This document shows, piece by piece, positions 32,112 to 38,203 of a stretch of DNA of 46,816 nt. The notes under the pieces are model-generated. The model did no database searches, was not told where the DNA came from, and was given only the letters and a program-made list of their open reading frames with translations. Made by a program: the position numbers and the translations under genes. This DNA is from a virus, in IMG/VR virus record IMGVR_UViG_3300021420_000056, positions 1-46,816 of that record; one strand, 5' to 3'. Position 1 is the stretch's first letter. The number at the start of each line of letters is the position of its first letter.

Positions 32112-32263
32112 GCGCGTGACGGCTCGTGACTGCTGCTAATCGCTTTGTGTTACAGAGTGCCACTTATTTGGCACACTGTGCCATTTTGTTGGCACACCGG
32201 GTGGTATCGCTGGGGCCAATGTTTTGTATAACATTACCACCCTAGACTAAAAAGCGCTAGAGT
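32112..32263. promoter_or_regulatory. Regulatory region with tandem palindromic operators and a leftward promoter
   Basis: About 150 bases without a convincing gene. Palindromes GTGCCA-N6-TGGCAC at 32157-32174 and 32178-32195 have centres exactly 21 bp apart. AATGTT-N6-AACATT at 32218-32235 and GGGTGGTA...TACCACCC (32199-32206 / 32235-32242) overlap nearby. On the minus strand TGTTATACA (32232-32225) looks like an extended -10, giving a start near 32218. The GTGCCA palindromes would then lie downstream of the start. No regulator gene was recognised. Confidence 0.7.
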
Positions 32264-32509
32264 GTGAGGGTGGAAAATTGCGAAAAATGTGGCTATAGGG
32301 GCCCGCTCTGCTACGACTGCGGCGAGCCGCCCTACTGCCCGGCGTGCCTTTCGCGGGACCTAGCGGTGAACGGCGGCTCCGAAAACCTGCCAGCCCAGCA
32401 CGAGGATGCAGACGACCCACGGCCAGAACGACCAGCGCGCGAGGTTCGGCTGCGACGGAGCCCAGAGGCCGAATACGATCGCGACCACGGCGATCACCCA
32501 GAAAAGTAA
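32264..32509 (+). CDS. Possible zinc-ribbon ORF, antisense to a small membrane gene
   Basis: 81 aa from GTG. The first 27 residues are dense in Cys (ENCEKCGYRGPLCYDCGEPP, then CPACLSRD), a clear zinc-binding look. The C-terminal part is charged low-complexity and overlaps the minus-strand gene at 32360-32521 almost entirely. Either only the N-terminal part is functional, or this is fortuitous. No good ribosome-binding site. Confidence 0.42.
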   Translation: MRVENCEKCGYRGPLCYDCGEPPYCPACLSRDLAVNGGSENLPAQHEDADDPRPERPAREVRLRRSPEAEYDRDHGDHPEK

Positions 32510-32521
32510 TCCAAGCGTCAT
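32360..32521 (-). CDS. Two-span membrane microprotein, 53 aa
   Basis: Read directly: ATG 32521-32519, TAG 32362-32360. Two hydrophobic stretches, LLFWVIAVVAIVFGLW and WPWVVCILVLGWQVF, joined by a polar loop. Last gene of the short minus operon. Function unknown. Confidence 0.75.
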   Translation of the reverse strand: MTLGLLFWVIAVVAIVFGLWAPSQPNLARWSFWPWVVCILVLGWQVFGAAVHR

Positions 32522-32528
32522 GTTGGCC

Positions 32529-32684
32529 TTATTCCCCGCTCGCCTTGGTTTCCCGCTCCCCGATGACGAGCTGCAGCGCGGCGCGGAGATCCATGTCCCG
32601 CGTTAGCTCACAGAGAGCCCGCGCGCGGTCGTAGTCGCCCGGCTCGATCTTGGCGAGGATTCGGCGCACGTCGACGTCCTTCAC
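32529..32684 (-). CDS. Small helical protein, 51 aa
   Basis: Read directly: GTG 32684-32682 overlaps the upstream TGA (GTGA), TAA 32531-32529. VKDVDVRRILAKIEPGDYDR and LRAALQLVIGERE suggest a helical, charged protein. Unknown. Confidence 0.65.
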   Translation of the reverse strand: MKDVDVRRILAKIEPGDYDRARALCELTRDMDLRAALQLVIGERETKASGE

Positions 32685-32836
32685 GTTCGGTTCCTTCGGC
32701 GCGCCATGCGCGCGAGCTTGTTCTTGCGGCGGCGCTTCGCCCTATCCGGATCGGCGGACGGAGTCGCTTTGCCAGAGGGGTACTCCCACCACGCGCGCCG
32801 CTCGACCATGATCCCCACCTGCTCGAGATCGCTCAT
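32681..32836 (-). CDS. Small basic protein, 51 aa
   Basis: ATG at 32836 overlaps the previous stop; the frame is open farther upstream but this start fits the gene order. MSDLEQVGIMVERRAWWEYP then a Lys/Arg-rich tail (RRKNKLARMARRRNRT). Unknown, possibly nucleic-acid binding. Confidence 0.6.
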   Translation of the reverse strand: MSDLEQVGIMVERRAWWEYPSGKATPSADPDRAKRRRKNKLARMARRRNRT

Positions 32837-33054
32837 GCCGTCGCCTCCAAGTACGCCTCGCCTTCCTCGGTGAGATACCAAGCTCGGTGCCGACGCGCGC
32901 GCTCGTGGCCTCCTGGCTTCTTGCGGGCTCGGAGGCGCGGCGAGCAAGTCGAGCACATGAGCACTGAGCCCTGGCGATGTGATCGGTCGCTGCACTCGTG
33001 ATACCCCGGCGGAGGCAGCGGCCGCTTCCCGTGAGAGCGGTAGACATTACTCAT
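32833..33054 (-). CDS. Zinc-finger-like protein, 73 aa
   Basis: ATG 33054 overlaps the upstream stop (ATGA), better than the GTG at 33060. HECSDRSHRQGSVLMCSTCS gives Cys/His ligands; the end AWYLTEEGEAYLEA resembles a winged-helix-like tail. Function unknown. Confidence 0.65.
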   Translation of the reverse strand: MSNVYRSHGKRPLPPPGYHECSDRSHRQGSVLMCSTCSPRLRARKKPGGHERARRHRAWYLTEEGEAYLEATA

Positions 33055-33323
33055 CCCCACACCACGATTGGCGGCGGTAGCGTGATCCCCTCGGGCGCCG
33101 CGGGAGGGTTCCCCCCAAAATACGCCGACCCCGGGAAGCCGTTCTTCTGAGCAAACGTCAGCACGATCGAAGCGGCGTTGAGCTCCACTTCCGCCGCCCC
33201 GAACAGCAGCGTCGTGGGCGGCTCGTTCGGCGTCCCGCCGCTAGGCCCACCAAGCGTGGCGTTCCCGAAGCCTTGTTCGCGAGCGCAGGTGAGAACGTCG
33301 GTCGCCGGCCCCGGGCTATACAC
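33051..33323 (-). CDS. Hypothetical protein, 90 aa
   Basis: GTG directly after the preceding TGA. Gly/Pro-rich with NEPPTTLLFGAAEVELNAA and FAQKNGFPGSAYFGGNPPA. No domain recognised. Confidence 0.55.
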   Translation of the reverse strand: MYSPGPATDVLTCAREQGFGNATLGGPSGGTPNEPPTTLLFGAAEVELNAASIVLTFAQKNGFPGSAYFGGNPPAAPEGITLPPPIVVWG

Positions 33324-33425
33324 TCAGCGATACGCCGGGTCGGTCGACACCCACGTCACCACCCCGGCGAAGACGAGCCACAGCCCGAGCGTGATCCACT
33401 CCACCCCTTGACGATACCGCTTCAC
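33324..33425 (-). CDS. Single-span membrane microprotein, 33 aa, start of minus operon
   Basis: GTG at 33425-33423 is chosen; a longer frame would start at a TTG at 33521 across the inverted repeat in the divergent region. VKRYRQGVEWITLGLWLVF then AGVVTWVSTDPAYR: basic start then one membrane helix. Neither start has a clear ribosome-binding site. Confidence 0.5.
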   Translation of the reverse strand: MKRYRQGVEWITLGLWLVFAGVVTWVSTDPAYR

Positions 33426-33546
33426 AGTCCTAGAATGCAAGAACCGCCGGGCAACACGTCCCAGCGGTTCTAAAAGGTCGTTGCAGCCGACCCGCGCCCA
33501 CCATAGCACGAAGGCCGCCAACGACGCAAGAAAGGCGGTTCTTTTT
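33426..33546. promoter_or_regulatory. Divergent intergenic region with inverted repeat
   Basis: AGAACCGC (33440-33447) and GCGGTTCT (33464-33471) form an inverted repeat whose stem extends through GGG/CCC with one mismatch. A third GCGGTTCT lies at 33535-33542 just before the plus-strand ATG. It is a likely control region for the minus operon and the early plus operon. No convincing -35/-10 pair seen for either direction. Confidence 0.55.
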
Positions 33547-33840
33547 ATGGCTCAACCAAAGCTCGAGGCGGTCGACGGCGACCGCAAGCACCCCAAGTCT
33601 GAGAACGAAAAGCGCATCGAAGAACTCTCCGGTATGACCGGCGAGCAGCTCTCTTTTGCCGACCTCTTCGTCCTGGGTCGCATCCGCGATCTACGCGCCT
33701 CCGTCCTGGAGACCGAAAACGAGATGGTCGAACTGCGAGCCGTCCTCAAAGCCCGCAAGAAATCGCTGGACACGGCGCTCCTCGAAGCCGCCATGCACTA
33801 CGACAACCGCAACCTCGCCAAAGCCTTCGCCGGCAAATAG
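33547..33840 (+). CDS. Coiled-coil hypothetical protein, first early gene, 97 aa
   Basis: ATG at 33547 has AAAGGCGG upstream, preferred over the TTG at 33481. Segments ENEKRIEELSGMTGEQLSF and LETENEMVELRAVLKARKKS are heptad-rich. Being first on the early operon it may be regulatory. Not recognised. Confidence 0.7.
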   Translation: MAQPKLEAVDGDRKHPKSENEKRIEELSGMTGEQLSFADLFVLGRIRDLRASVLETENEMVELRAVLKARKKSLDTALLEAAMHYDNRNLAKAFAGK

Positions 33841-33862
33841 GGTGCAGGGAATCCGTCGCCGT

Positions 33863-34267
33863 ATGCCCGCTTGGAAAACCGAGCGGGCTAGGCAATTCCG
33901 CGAGAACCCGACGCCGTCCGAGGCGCGGTTATGGGAGTCCCTCCAACATACGGACATGGCCCATCCGCTGGGATACCGCTTCACCCGACAGGCTCGCATG
34001 CTTGGATACATCGTCGATTTTTGCGCGCGAACGCCCAAGGTCGTCGTGGAGGTCGACGGTCCGGTTCACGATCGGACCCGACTCTACGACGCTCAACGTG
34101 ATCGAGTGCTTCGGGGGCACGGCTACCTCGTTCTCAGGTTCTCCAACGCCCAGGTCCAGCAAGAACTCGACGCCGTCATCTCGGAGATATCCGCTGCGCT
34201 CCTATCGCGAGCCGCGGTCAGTCGAGCCGGGACTCGCCGACAACTGAAGCTGGCCGAGGCTTCGTAG
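33863..34267 (+). CDS. DUF559-type PD-(D/E)XK endonuclease, 134 aa
   Basis: Start at ATG 33863 (MPAWKTERARQFRENPT); a longer version from GTG 33842 is possible. It has the DUF559/Vsr-like core: ARLWESLQHTDM, YRFTRQARMLGYIVDFC (Asp52), KVVVEVDGPVHD (Glu63, Asp65, His69), then GYLVLRFSN. Such proteins are Vsr-like nicking nucleases of unknown phage role, or mobile elements. Confidence 0.82.
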   Translation: MPAWKTERARQFRENPTPSEARLWESLQHTDMAHPLGYRFTRQARMLGYIVDFCARTPKVVVEVDGPVHDRTRLYDAQRDRVLRGHGYLVLRFSNAQVQQELDAVISEISAALLSRAAVSRAGTRRQLKLAEAS

Positions 34268-34949
34268 GCAAAAACTCGGCTGACCGTTCCGGAGCACGAA
34301 GCTCTCAGTAAACGACAGACTGCGCTGTCCAACTCCGTCGTCTCAGCGTGCGGCTTTCAGGGGGCTTTAAACTTCCTTTTCGAGCCGGGACGGCGAGACA
34401 GCCGCAGGCTGGATGAACCACACCAAGGCGCCACGCGCCGACCAAACCCACCTCCCAATGCCTCCCCTAGAGCGCGCGCAGCATATCGGGCAACCCGCGA
34501 TGCACCCGGGCGGGGGGAGCCCGCCCCCGGGGCTCTCCGAGCCAAACCATCAGGGGCGAGAGTGTACCGCTCACCGTGGATTGCTGCGCTTACTCTACCG
34601 ATCACCGCACAATCCAACGTGAGTTGTACCGTAAGCCTGCGATACGGCTGTGACCTGGGCCTAGCTGGCGTGGTTAGATGACTACGTGGCGTGCTGGTTG
34701 TACCTATCGGAATCGTGGCCTTTGATAGTGACAATGAGAACACTGTGGACGGCAAGATGGCTCGCGGCCACGGCTACAAATGGGTGCTGGGCGTGGCTTG
34801 GCGTGGCACGAGTCGTCGCTCTGAGCGTGAGAGGAAAGCTCGGTGGCGTGCTCGCGTGAAGGCCGGGCTGGTTGGCCGAGGGCTTGACGCTAGTGGTATC
34901 GTGGAGTCACACAAGCCGCGCCAGGACGGCGCAGAAAGCCAGAAGGCTG
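34268..34949. other. About 680 bp without a convincing gene; structured
   Basis: Open frames here (for example 34691-34981) look fortuitous. The stretch contains a long imperfect hairpin (34564-34583 with 34610-34629: blocks of 4, 5 and 7 pairs separated by 2x2 mismatches), a GC-rich hairpin around 34505-34535, smaller hairpins near 34310 and 34400, and several copies of TGGCGTG between 34669 and 34850. An origin, regulatory RNA or packaging site are candidates. Confidence 0.5.
34564..34629 (+). ncRNA. Candidate RNA hairpin in gene-free segment
   Basis: GTAC-CG-CTCAC-CG-TGGATTG (34564-34583) pairs with CAATCCA-AC-GTGAG-TT-GTAC (34610-34629), giving 16 paired positions interrupted by two symmetric internal loops, with a 26-base loop. 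Could also be a DNA operator with CTCACNNTGGATTG half-sites. Transcription not shown. Confidence 0.35.
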
Positions 34950-35363
34950 ATGGAACCCCAAGAAAAAGACCACGCGGTTGAGAATGCCCAAGGGCATCTT
35001 CAATCCATCCTGGAGCTCGTCGCTAAGTACAACGCGTCCGTCACTAACCAAGGAGGAGCCGATTACAAGACTGACGCGATCGACGAGGAGTTCCACGAAT
35101 ACCCGCTGTCTGTTCAGGTACGAGAACCGTGGCATAATCCCGGCGAGACCGGAGCGCGACCGGCGGAGTTCGAGGTGCTGCTAACTACAGGCGGCCCTGG
35201 CCTCAGAATCATAGGTGATCTCAACGAATACGGTCAGCCGACAAGCGTCGACCTTCAGATTCAAGATTGGGGTATACCGTGGACCTCGATGAACCTGCTG
35301 CGCGACGATGAGGCAACGCTTCTAGAGTTTGCGTCGCATCTCTACTTCGGGGATGGCGAATAA
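34950..35363 (+). CDS. Hypothetical phage protein, 137 aa
   Basis: ATG at 34950 with AGAAGG before it. MEPQEKDHAVENAQGHLQSI then PLSVQVREPWHNPGETGARP and EYGQPTSVDLQIQDWGIPW. Resembles small conserved phage early proteins, but no function is assigned. Its stop overlaps the next ATG (TAATG). Confidence 0.72.
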   Translation: MEPQEKDHAVENAQGHLQSILELVAKYNASVTNQGGADYKTDAIDEEFHEYPLSVQVREPWHNPGETGARPAEFEVLLTTGGPGLRIIGDLNEYGQPTSVDLQIQDWGIPWTSMNLLRDDEATLLEFASHLYFGDGE

Positions 35364-35515
35364 TGCGGTCCGCGCCCAAATACGGTCGCGGCCTCTCGCC
35401 GCTGCCTATCCGCGACGCCACGTACTGCATCCATGGGGTCGGCGTGGCCGCCGAATGCAAGCGCTGCAACTCCGAGTTGTACCCGCGTCGGCGCAGGGCG
35501 GTGAAGCATGGCTAA
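35363..35515 (+). CDS. Small Cys-containing protein, 50 aa
   Basis: Read directly: ATG shares A with the previous TAA (TAATG), stop TAA 35513-35515. Contains TYCIHGVGVAAECKRCNSEL, a possible zinc site of Cys/His, and a basic tail (RRRRAVKHG). Confidence 0.65.
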   Translation: MRSAPKYGRGLSPLPIRDATYCIHGVGVAAECKRCNSELYPRRRRAVKHG

Positions 35516-35927
35516 CGATACGCAAGACGCGCTGCAACGCGCGATCGACTACCTCGGCGCTGTTTGCGTTCGTCCCGGGATCAAAGAGACGATCATCGGC
35601 GGCGATGGGCGCGGCGCAGATCGAACGCGCGTTGTCCGCGAAGCGTTATACGCTCGGCGCGAGTGCGCCAGCGTGCCCTACGAAATCATTCCCGGGGCCA
35701 TCCTGCGCGAGTACACGCCGGAGCGAATCGCAACCTTCGGACATCGCGACCGGCAATTTTGCGGGATCGTTACAATGCCCGCCTGGTGGTCGCCGGAGCA
35801 ACGGTTCAAGTGGCGCTCGCTCAGCGGCGGAACGGTTATCGCGGACGCGCTAATCGGCGAAGAAGCCAAGGCGTACTGCGAGCGCATCACCGCCGACCTG
35901 GAAACCGGCGAGGAGGTGAGCGCATGA
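35508..35927 (+). CDS. Hypothetical protein, 139 aa
   Basis: Alpha/beta protein starting MANDTQDALQRAIDYLGAVC, with GGDGRGADRTRVVREALYAR and ATFGHRDRQFCGIVTMP. No family recognised. Its stop overlaps the next ATG. Confidence 0.65.
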   Translation: MANDTQDALQRAIDYLGAVCVRPGIKETIIGGDGRGADRTRVVREALYARRECASVPYEIIPGAILREYTPERIATFGHRDRQFCGIVTMPAWWSPEQRFKWRSLSGGTVIADALIGEEAKAYCERITADLETGEEVSA

Positions 35928-36013
35928 GCGGCTGGGACACCTGGGAAATCCTCGGCGTCTGCGCGTTACTCGCCATACTCCTCGACCTCGCCATAAAGGT
36001 GGCTCCGGTATGA
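35924..36013 (+). CDS. Membrane microprotein 1, 29 aa
   Basis: ATG overlaps the previous TGA (ATGA); TGA 36011-36013. One hydrophobic helix, WEILGVCALLAILLDLAIKV. First of three consecutive tiny hydrophobic proteins linked by ATGA overlaps. Confidence 0.6.
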   Translation: MSGWDTWEILGVCALLAILLDLAIKVAPV

Positions 36014-36144
36014 GAGAGTTTGTAACCGCGCTCTTCCTCGCCACGCTCGCGACGGTGTTTCTGTTCGCGATGCGCGGACCGGTGGCCGACCTGTCACAGG
36101 CGTCGTTTGGTCAGGCTGCCGCCGCGCTAACGGTGTCGCGATGA
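36010..36144 (+). CDS. Membrane microprotein 2, 44 aa
   Basis: ATG at 36010, TGA 36142-36144. FVTALFLATLATVFLFAMRG is a signal-anchor or signal-peptide-like segment, then a polar tail (ADLSQASFGQAAAALTVSR). Coupled to both neighbours by ATGA. Confidence 0.6.
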   Translation: MREFVTALFLATLATVFLFAMRGPVADLSQASFGQAAAALTVSR

Positions 36145-36257
36145 CCCGGGCTGCGGTGCTGCTTGGCGCGTATCTCGCCTTTGATGCGGTGGCAGGCTCG
36201 TGGATCATCGCGCACGTTACGCTGCCGCTGCTGCGGACGCTGGCGGGCGCGCTATGA
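36141..36257 (+). CDS. Membrane microprotein 3, 38 aa
   Basis: ATG at 36141, TGA 36255-36257. Hydrophobic throughout: VLLGAYLAFDAVAGSWIIAH and TLPLLRTLAGAL. Unknown function; could form part of a small membrane complex with the two preceding genes. Confidence 0.6.
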   Translation: MTRAAVLLGAYLAFDAVAGSWIIAHVTLPLLRTLAGAL

Positions 36258-36472
36258 GCCCCCACATTCACCGCGAGAACGGCCGCGACGTGGAGATCGT
36301 CTTCCGCGCGTATATCGACACGACGGGCGACAAGAGCGCCACGCTGAGCCGCGAGGGGGCGACGTGGACGGTTAGCGGCCAGCACCTGAAGGGCAGCTAC
36401 TACGGGGCAAGGGAGGCGTGCGCGGCGATACGCCATTTCATCGCGGGCTACAATGTGGGATACCTAACATGA
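36254..36472 (+). CDS. Hypothetical protein, 72 aa
   Basis: ATG 36254 overlaps the preceding stop. Small beta-rich protein: MSPHIHRENGRDVEIVFRAY, REGATWTVSGQHLKGSYYGA. Unknown. Confidence 0.65.
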   Translation: MSPHIHRENGRDVEIVFRAYIDTTGDKSATLSREGATWTVSGQHLKGSYYGAREACAAIRHFIAGYNVGYLT

Positions 36473-36702
36473 GCGTCGAGGACAAGTACGCCCGCGCGCT
36501 CGACCACTTCTTCACCGCCTTCAGCAGCCCATCGCGCCGCAAGTGCCTCGACGCCCACGACGTGAAGATCCTGCTCGCTAACGGCGACGTGGGACGCGGC
36601 ACAATGTTCTGCGAGCGCGAGTACGGCCACCCGCTACCGCACCACGCCGGCGGCCAATACTCCTGGCCTTCGCGAGAGGAGATCATGGCGTCGCAGGAGT
36701 AG
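36469..36702 (+). CDS. Hypothetical protein, 77 aa
   Basis: ATG 36469 overlaps the preceding stop (ATGA). MSVEDKYARALDHFFTAFSS, then CLDAHDVKILLANGDVG and CEREYGHPLPHHAGG. No recognised domain. Confidence 0.65.
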   Translation: MSVEDKYARALDHFFTAFSSPSRRKCLDAHDVKILLANGDVGRGTMFCEREYGHPLPHHAGGQYSWPSREEIMASQE

Positions 36703-36732
36703 AGATCGAGCCTCAGAGGATGATGAGACGAG

Positions 36733-36761
36733 AGCCGCGCTGGAGAAATCTAGGCGCGGTT
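36733..36761 (+). terminator. Weak hairpin after early genes
   Basis: AGCCGCGC (36733-36740) pairs with GCGCGGTT (36754-36761; one G-T wobble) around a 13-base loop, followed by CTTGCTTATC. This T-content is modest, so termination would be weak. The hairpin overlaps the -35 of the next promoter. Confidence 0.4.
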
Positions 36762-36762
36762 C

Positions 36763-36798
36763 TTGCTTATCAGGGCCTCGTCATGGTAAAATCAGGGC
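36763..36798 (+). promoter_or_regulatory. Promoter with near-leaderless downstream gene
   Basis: TTGCTT (36763-36768), 18-base spacer, TAAAAT (36787-36792). The GTG of the next gene is at 36799, about where transcription should start, so its mRNA may be leaderless. No Shine-Dalgarno lies upstream of that GTG. Confidence 0.6.
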
Positions 36799-36990
36799 GT
36801 GAATCGAAACGCTAAGCGCGCGATCGCCAAACACGAAGGCCGCTGTGTGAACTGTTACAAACGGAAAGCCGTGCGTGATAGGGTCCGCTGCCGCAAGTGC
36901 TTGGCGAGTAACCGCGCCGAAGCGGCGAAGGTTCGCAACGGCAAGGAGAGCGCGGTAACACCTGCCGCGCCCCCCACTAGCTACCATTGA
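36799..36990 (+). CDS. Zinc-finger-like basic protein, 63 aa
   Basis: GTG start. NRNAKRAIAKHEGRCVNCYK then RVRCRKCLASNRAEAAK: two CxxC pairs in a Lys/Arg-rich context, typical of small nucleic-acid binding proteins. Promoter directly upstream. Confidence 0.72.
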   Translation: MNRNAKRAIAKHEGRCVNCYKRKAVRDRVRCRKCLASNRAEAAKVRNGKESAVTPAAPPTSYH

Positions 36991-37003
36991 AGGATGAGCT
37001 ACC

Positions 37004-37225
37004 ATGGACGAAGATACCACGACCACGGCAACCGAGCAAGAGTGCCCGGATTGCCAGCACCCAGTTAATCGGCACGCGACTGCGGCTGGGTGCCTGATTA
37101 AAACTTCCAGCGGAGAGATTTACACTAGCCCGAGCGGCGTTAAGACCGCAATTTTAAGCTACTGCAAATGCCAAAACAGCGACGAAGCCCTGCGAGAGTT
37201 CTTTGCGGCTAAGATCGATGCATGA
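37004..37225 (+). CDS. Zinc-binding-like protein, 73 aa
   Basis: ATG with GGATGAG upstream. ECPDCQHPVNRHATAAGCLI carries a CxxC-H-H-C set, with a later CKC. Stop overlaps the next ATG. Unknown function. Confidence 0.68.
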   Translation: MDEDTTTTATEQECPDCQHPVNRHATAAGCLIKTSSGEIYTSPSGVKTAILSYCKCQNSDEALREFFAAKIDA

Positions 37226-37344
37226 AACGCTGCACGAAATGCCGCAAGCGCAAGCCAAGCGCCGAGTTCCACCCCGAGCCGCTGCTGTGGGGGGCGCTCT
37301 GTCTTCTGTGCTACGCGAGCCAGCCGGGGATGGGCGGGAGCTGA
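37222..37344 (+). CDS. Small CxxC protein, 40 aa
   Basis: Read directly: ATG 37222 overlaps the previous TGA, TGA 37342-37344. MKRCTKCRKRKPSAEFHPEP then LCLLCY: two CxxC pairs, an HNH-like or zinc-ribbon N-terminus. A following 15-codon frame ending at 37397 also overlaps the next start. Confidence 0.65.
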   Translation: MKRCTKCRKRKPSAEFHPEPLLWGALCLLCYASQPGMGGS

Positions 37345-37393
37345 GCCCCGTGTCGCCTGCGGTCGTCGCCTACTTTGGCGGGGCGGTGTTGCC

Positions 37394-38203
37394 GTGAACG
37401 CCGAGAATATCAAATCCGCGATCGAGACCGCGCTTCGCACGCCGGAGCTTCTCGAGCGCGCGCAAGCGTACCACGCCGAGATAGCCTCGAGCGTTCTCTC
37501 GCGCAACCACGACCGCGAGCCTGGCAAGCTGCGAATCAGCGACGCTGGCGCGTGTTCGCGTGAGCTTTGGGCGAAGATGAACGGCAAGCTCGACCTGCCC
37601 GAAGATCCCAAGAGCCTGCTGCGGATGCACAACGGAAGCCTGTTCGGCGCGTGGATGGCGTGCTTACTGAAAGCCGGGCTCGAAAGCCCCGGGCCGCGCG
37701 AAAGCGGCTACGTTGTCATCGCTGAGAACGAGGTCGAGCACGACGGCATCCCGGGGCACGTCGACGTCGTCGTTCTGCGCGCCACTGAATCCGGGATCGC
37801 TCCGACGCTCGCCACGATCGAGTTTAAGTGGAGCGCGTGGACTGGCGACTGGCGCAACGATTGCAAGCCAGCGCACCGTATCCAGAGCGGTAAGTACGCC
37901 CTAGCAGAAGCGGCGCCGCAGCATTTCGTCGTCATCTACTACGCCGCGTCGCCTGCCACGATATACGTCAAGGACGAAGGCGCTCGCATCCCCGGAAACT
38001 ATCTCGTCGTGCATCCGTTCGAGACGGACGAAACGGCGTTCGACGTCGCGGTTGAATACGATCGCCTCGCCGCCGCGCTAACCAAGGATATGCCCGACGC
38101 CGATCCGCCCGAGGAGTACCTCTGCAAATCTTGCAAGTTCAGCGCCTGCAAGCTTAATAAGAACCCACTGAAAGTTAAGGTTCCACATGCCGCTCAAGTT
38201 TGA
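37394..38203 (+). CDS. Cas4-like / RecB-like 5'-3' exonuclease with Fe-S cluster, 269 aa
   Basis: GTG start. Nuclease core: GHVDVVV (Asp124), TIEFKW (Glu143, Lys145), RIQSGKY (QxxxY, 164-168). Cys54 (DAGACSREL) and C244, C247, C252 (LCKSCKFSACK) give the Cas4/AddB 4Fe-4S pattern. Phage Cas4-like enzymes act in recombination, resecting DNA for single-strand annealing. It overlaps the Sak4-like gene by 17 bases. Confidence 0.88.
   Translation: MNAENIKSAIETALRTPELLERAQAYHAEIASSVLSRNHDREPGKLRISDAGACSRELWAKMNGKLDLPEDPKSLLRMHNGSLFGAWMACLLKAGLESPGPRESGYVVIAENEVEHDGIPGHVDVVVLRATESGIAPTLATIEFKWSAWTGDWRNDCKPAHRIQSGKYALAEAAPQHFVVIYYAASPATIYVKDEGARIPGNYLVVHPFETDETAFDVAVEYDRLAAALTKDMPDADPPEEYLCKSCKFSACKLNKNPLKVKVPHAAQV

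Noticed and set aside
34691-34981. 96-aa plus-strand ORF
   Set aside because: Arg/Lys-rich, in a TGGCGTG-repeat region, overlapping the better-supported ATG at 34950. No family resemblance; kept as part of the gene-free segment.
37345-37397. 15-codon frame VSPAVVAYFGGAVLP before the Cas4-like gene
   Set aside because: It ends in GTGA over the next start, which is suggestive, but no ribosome-binding site is seen and it is too short to assert.
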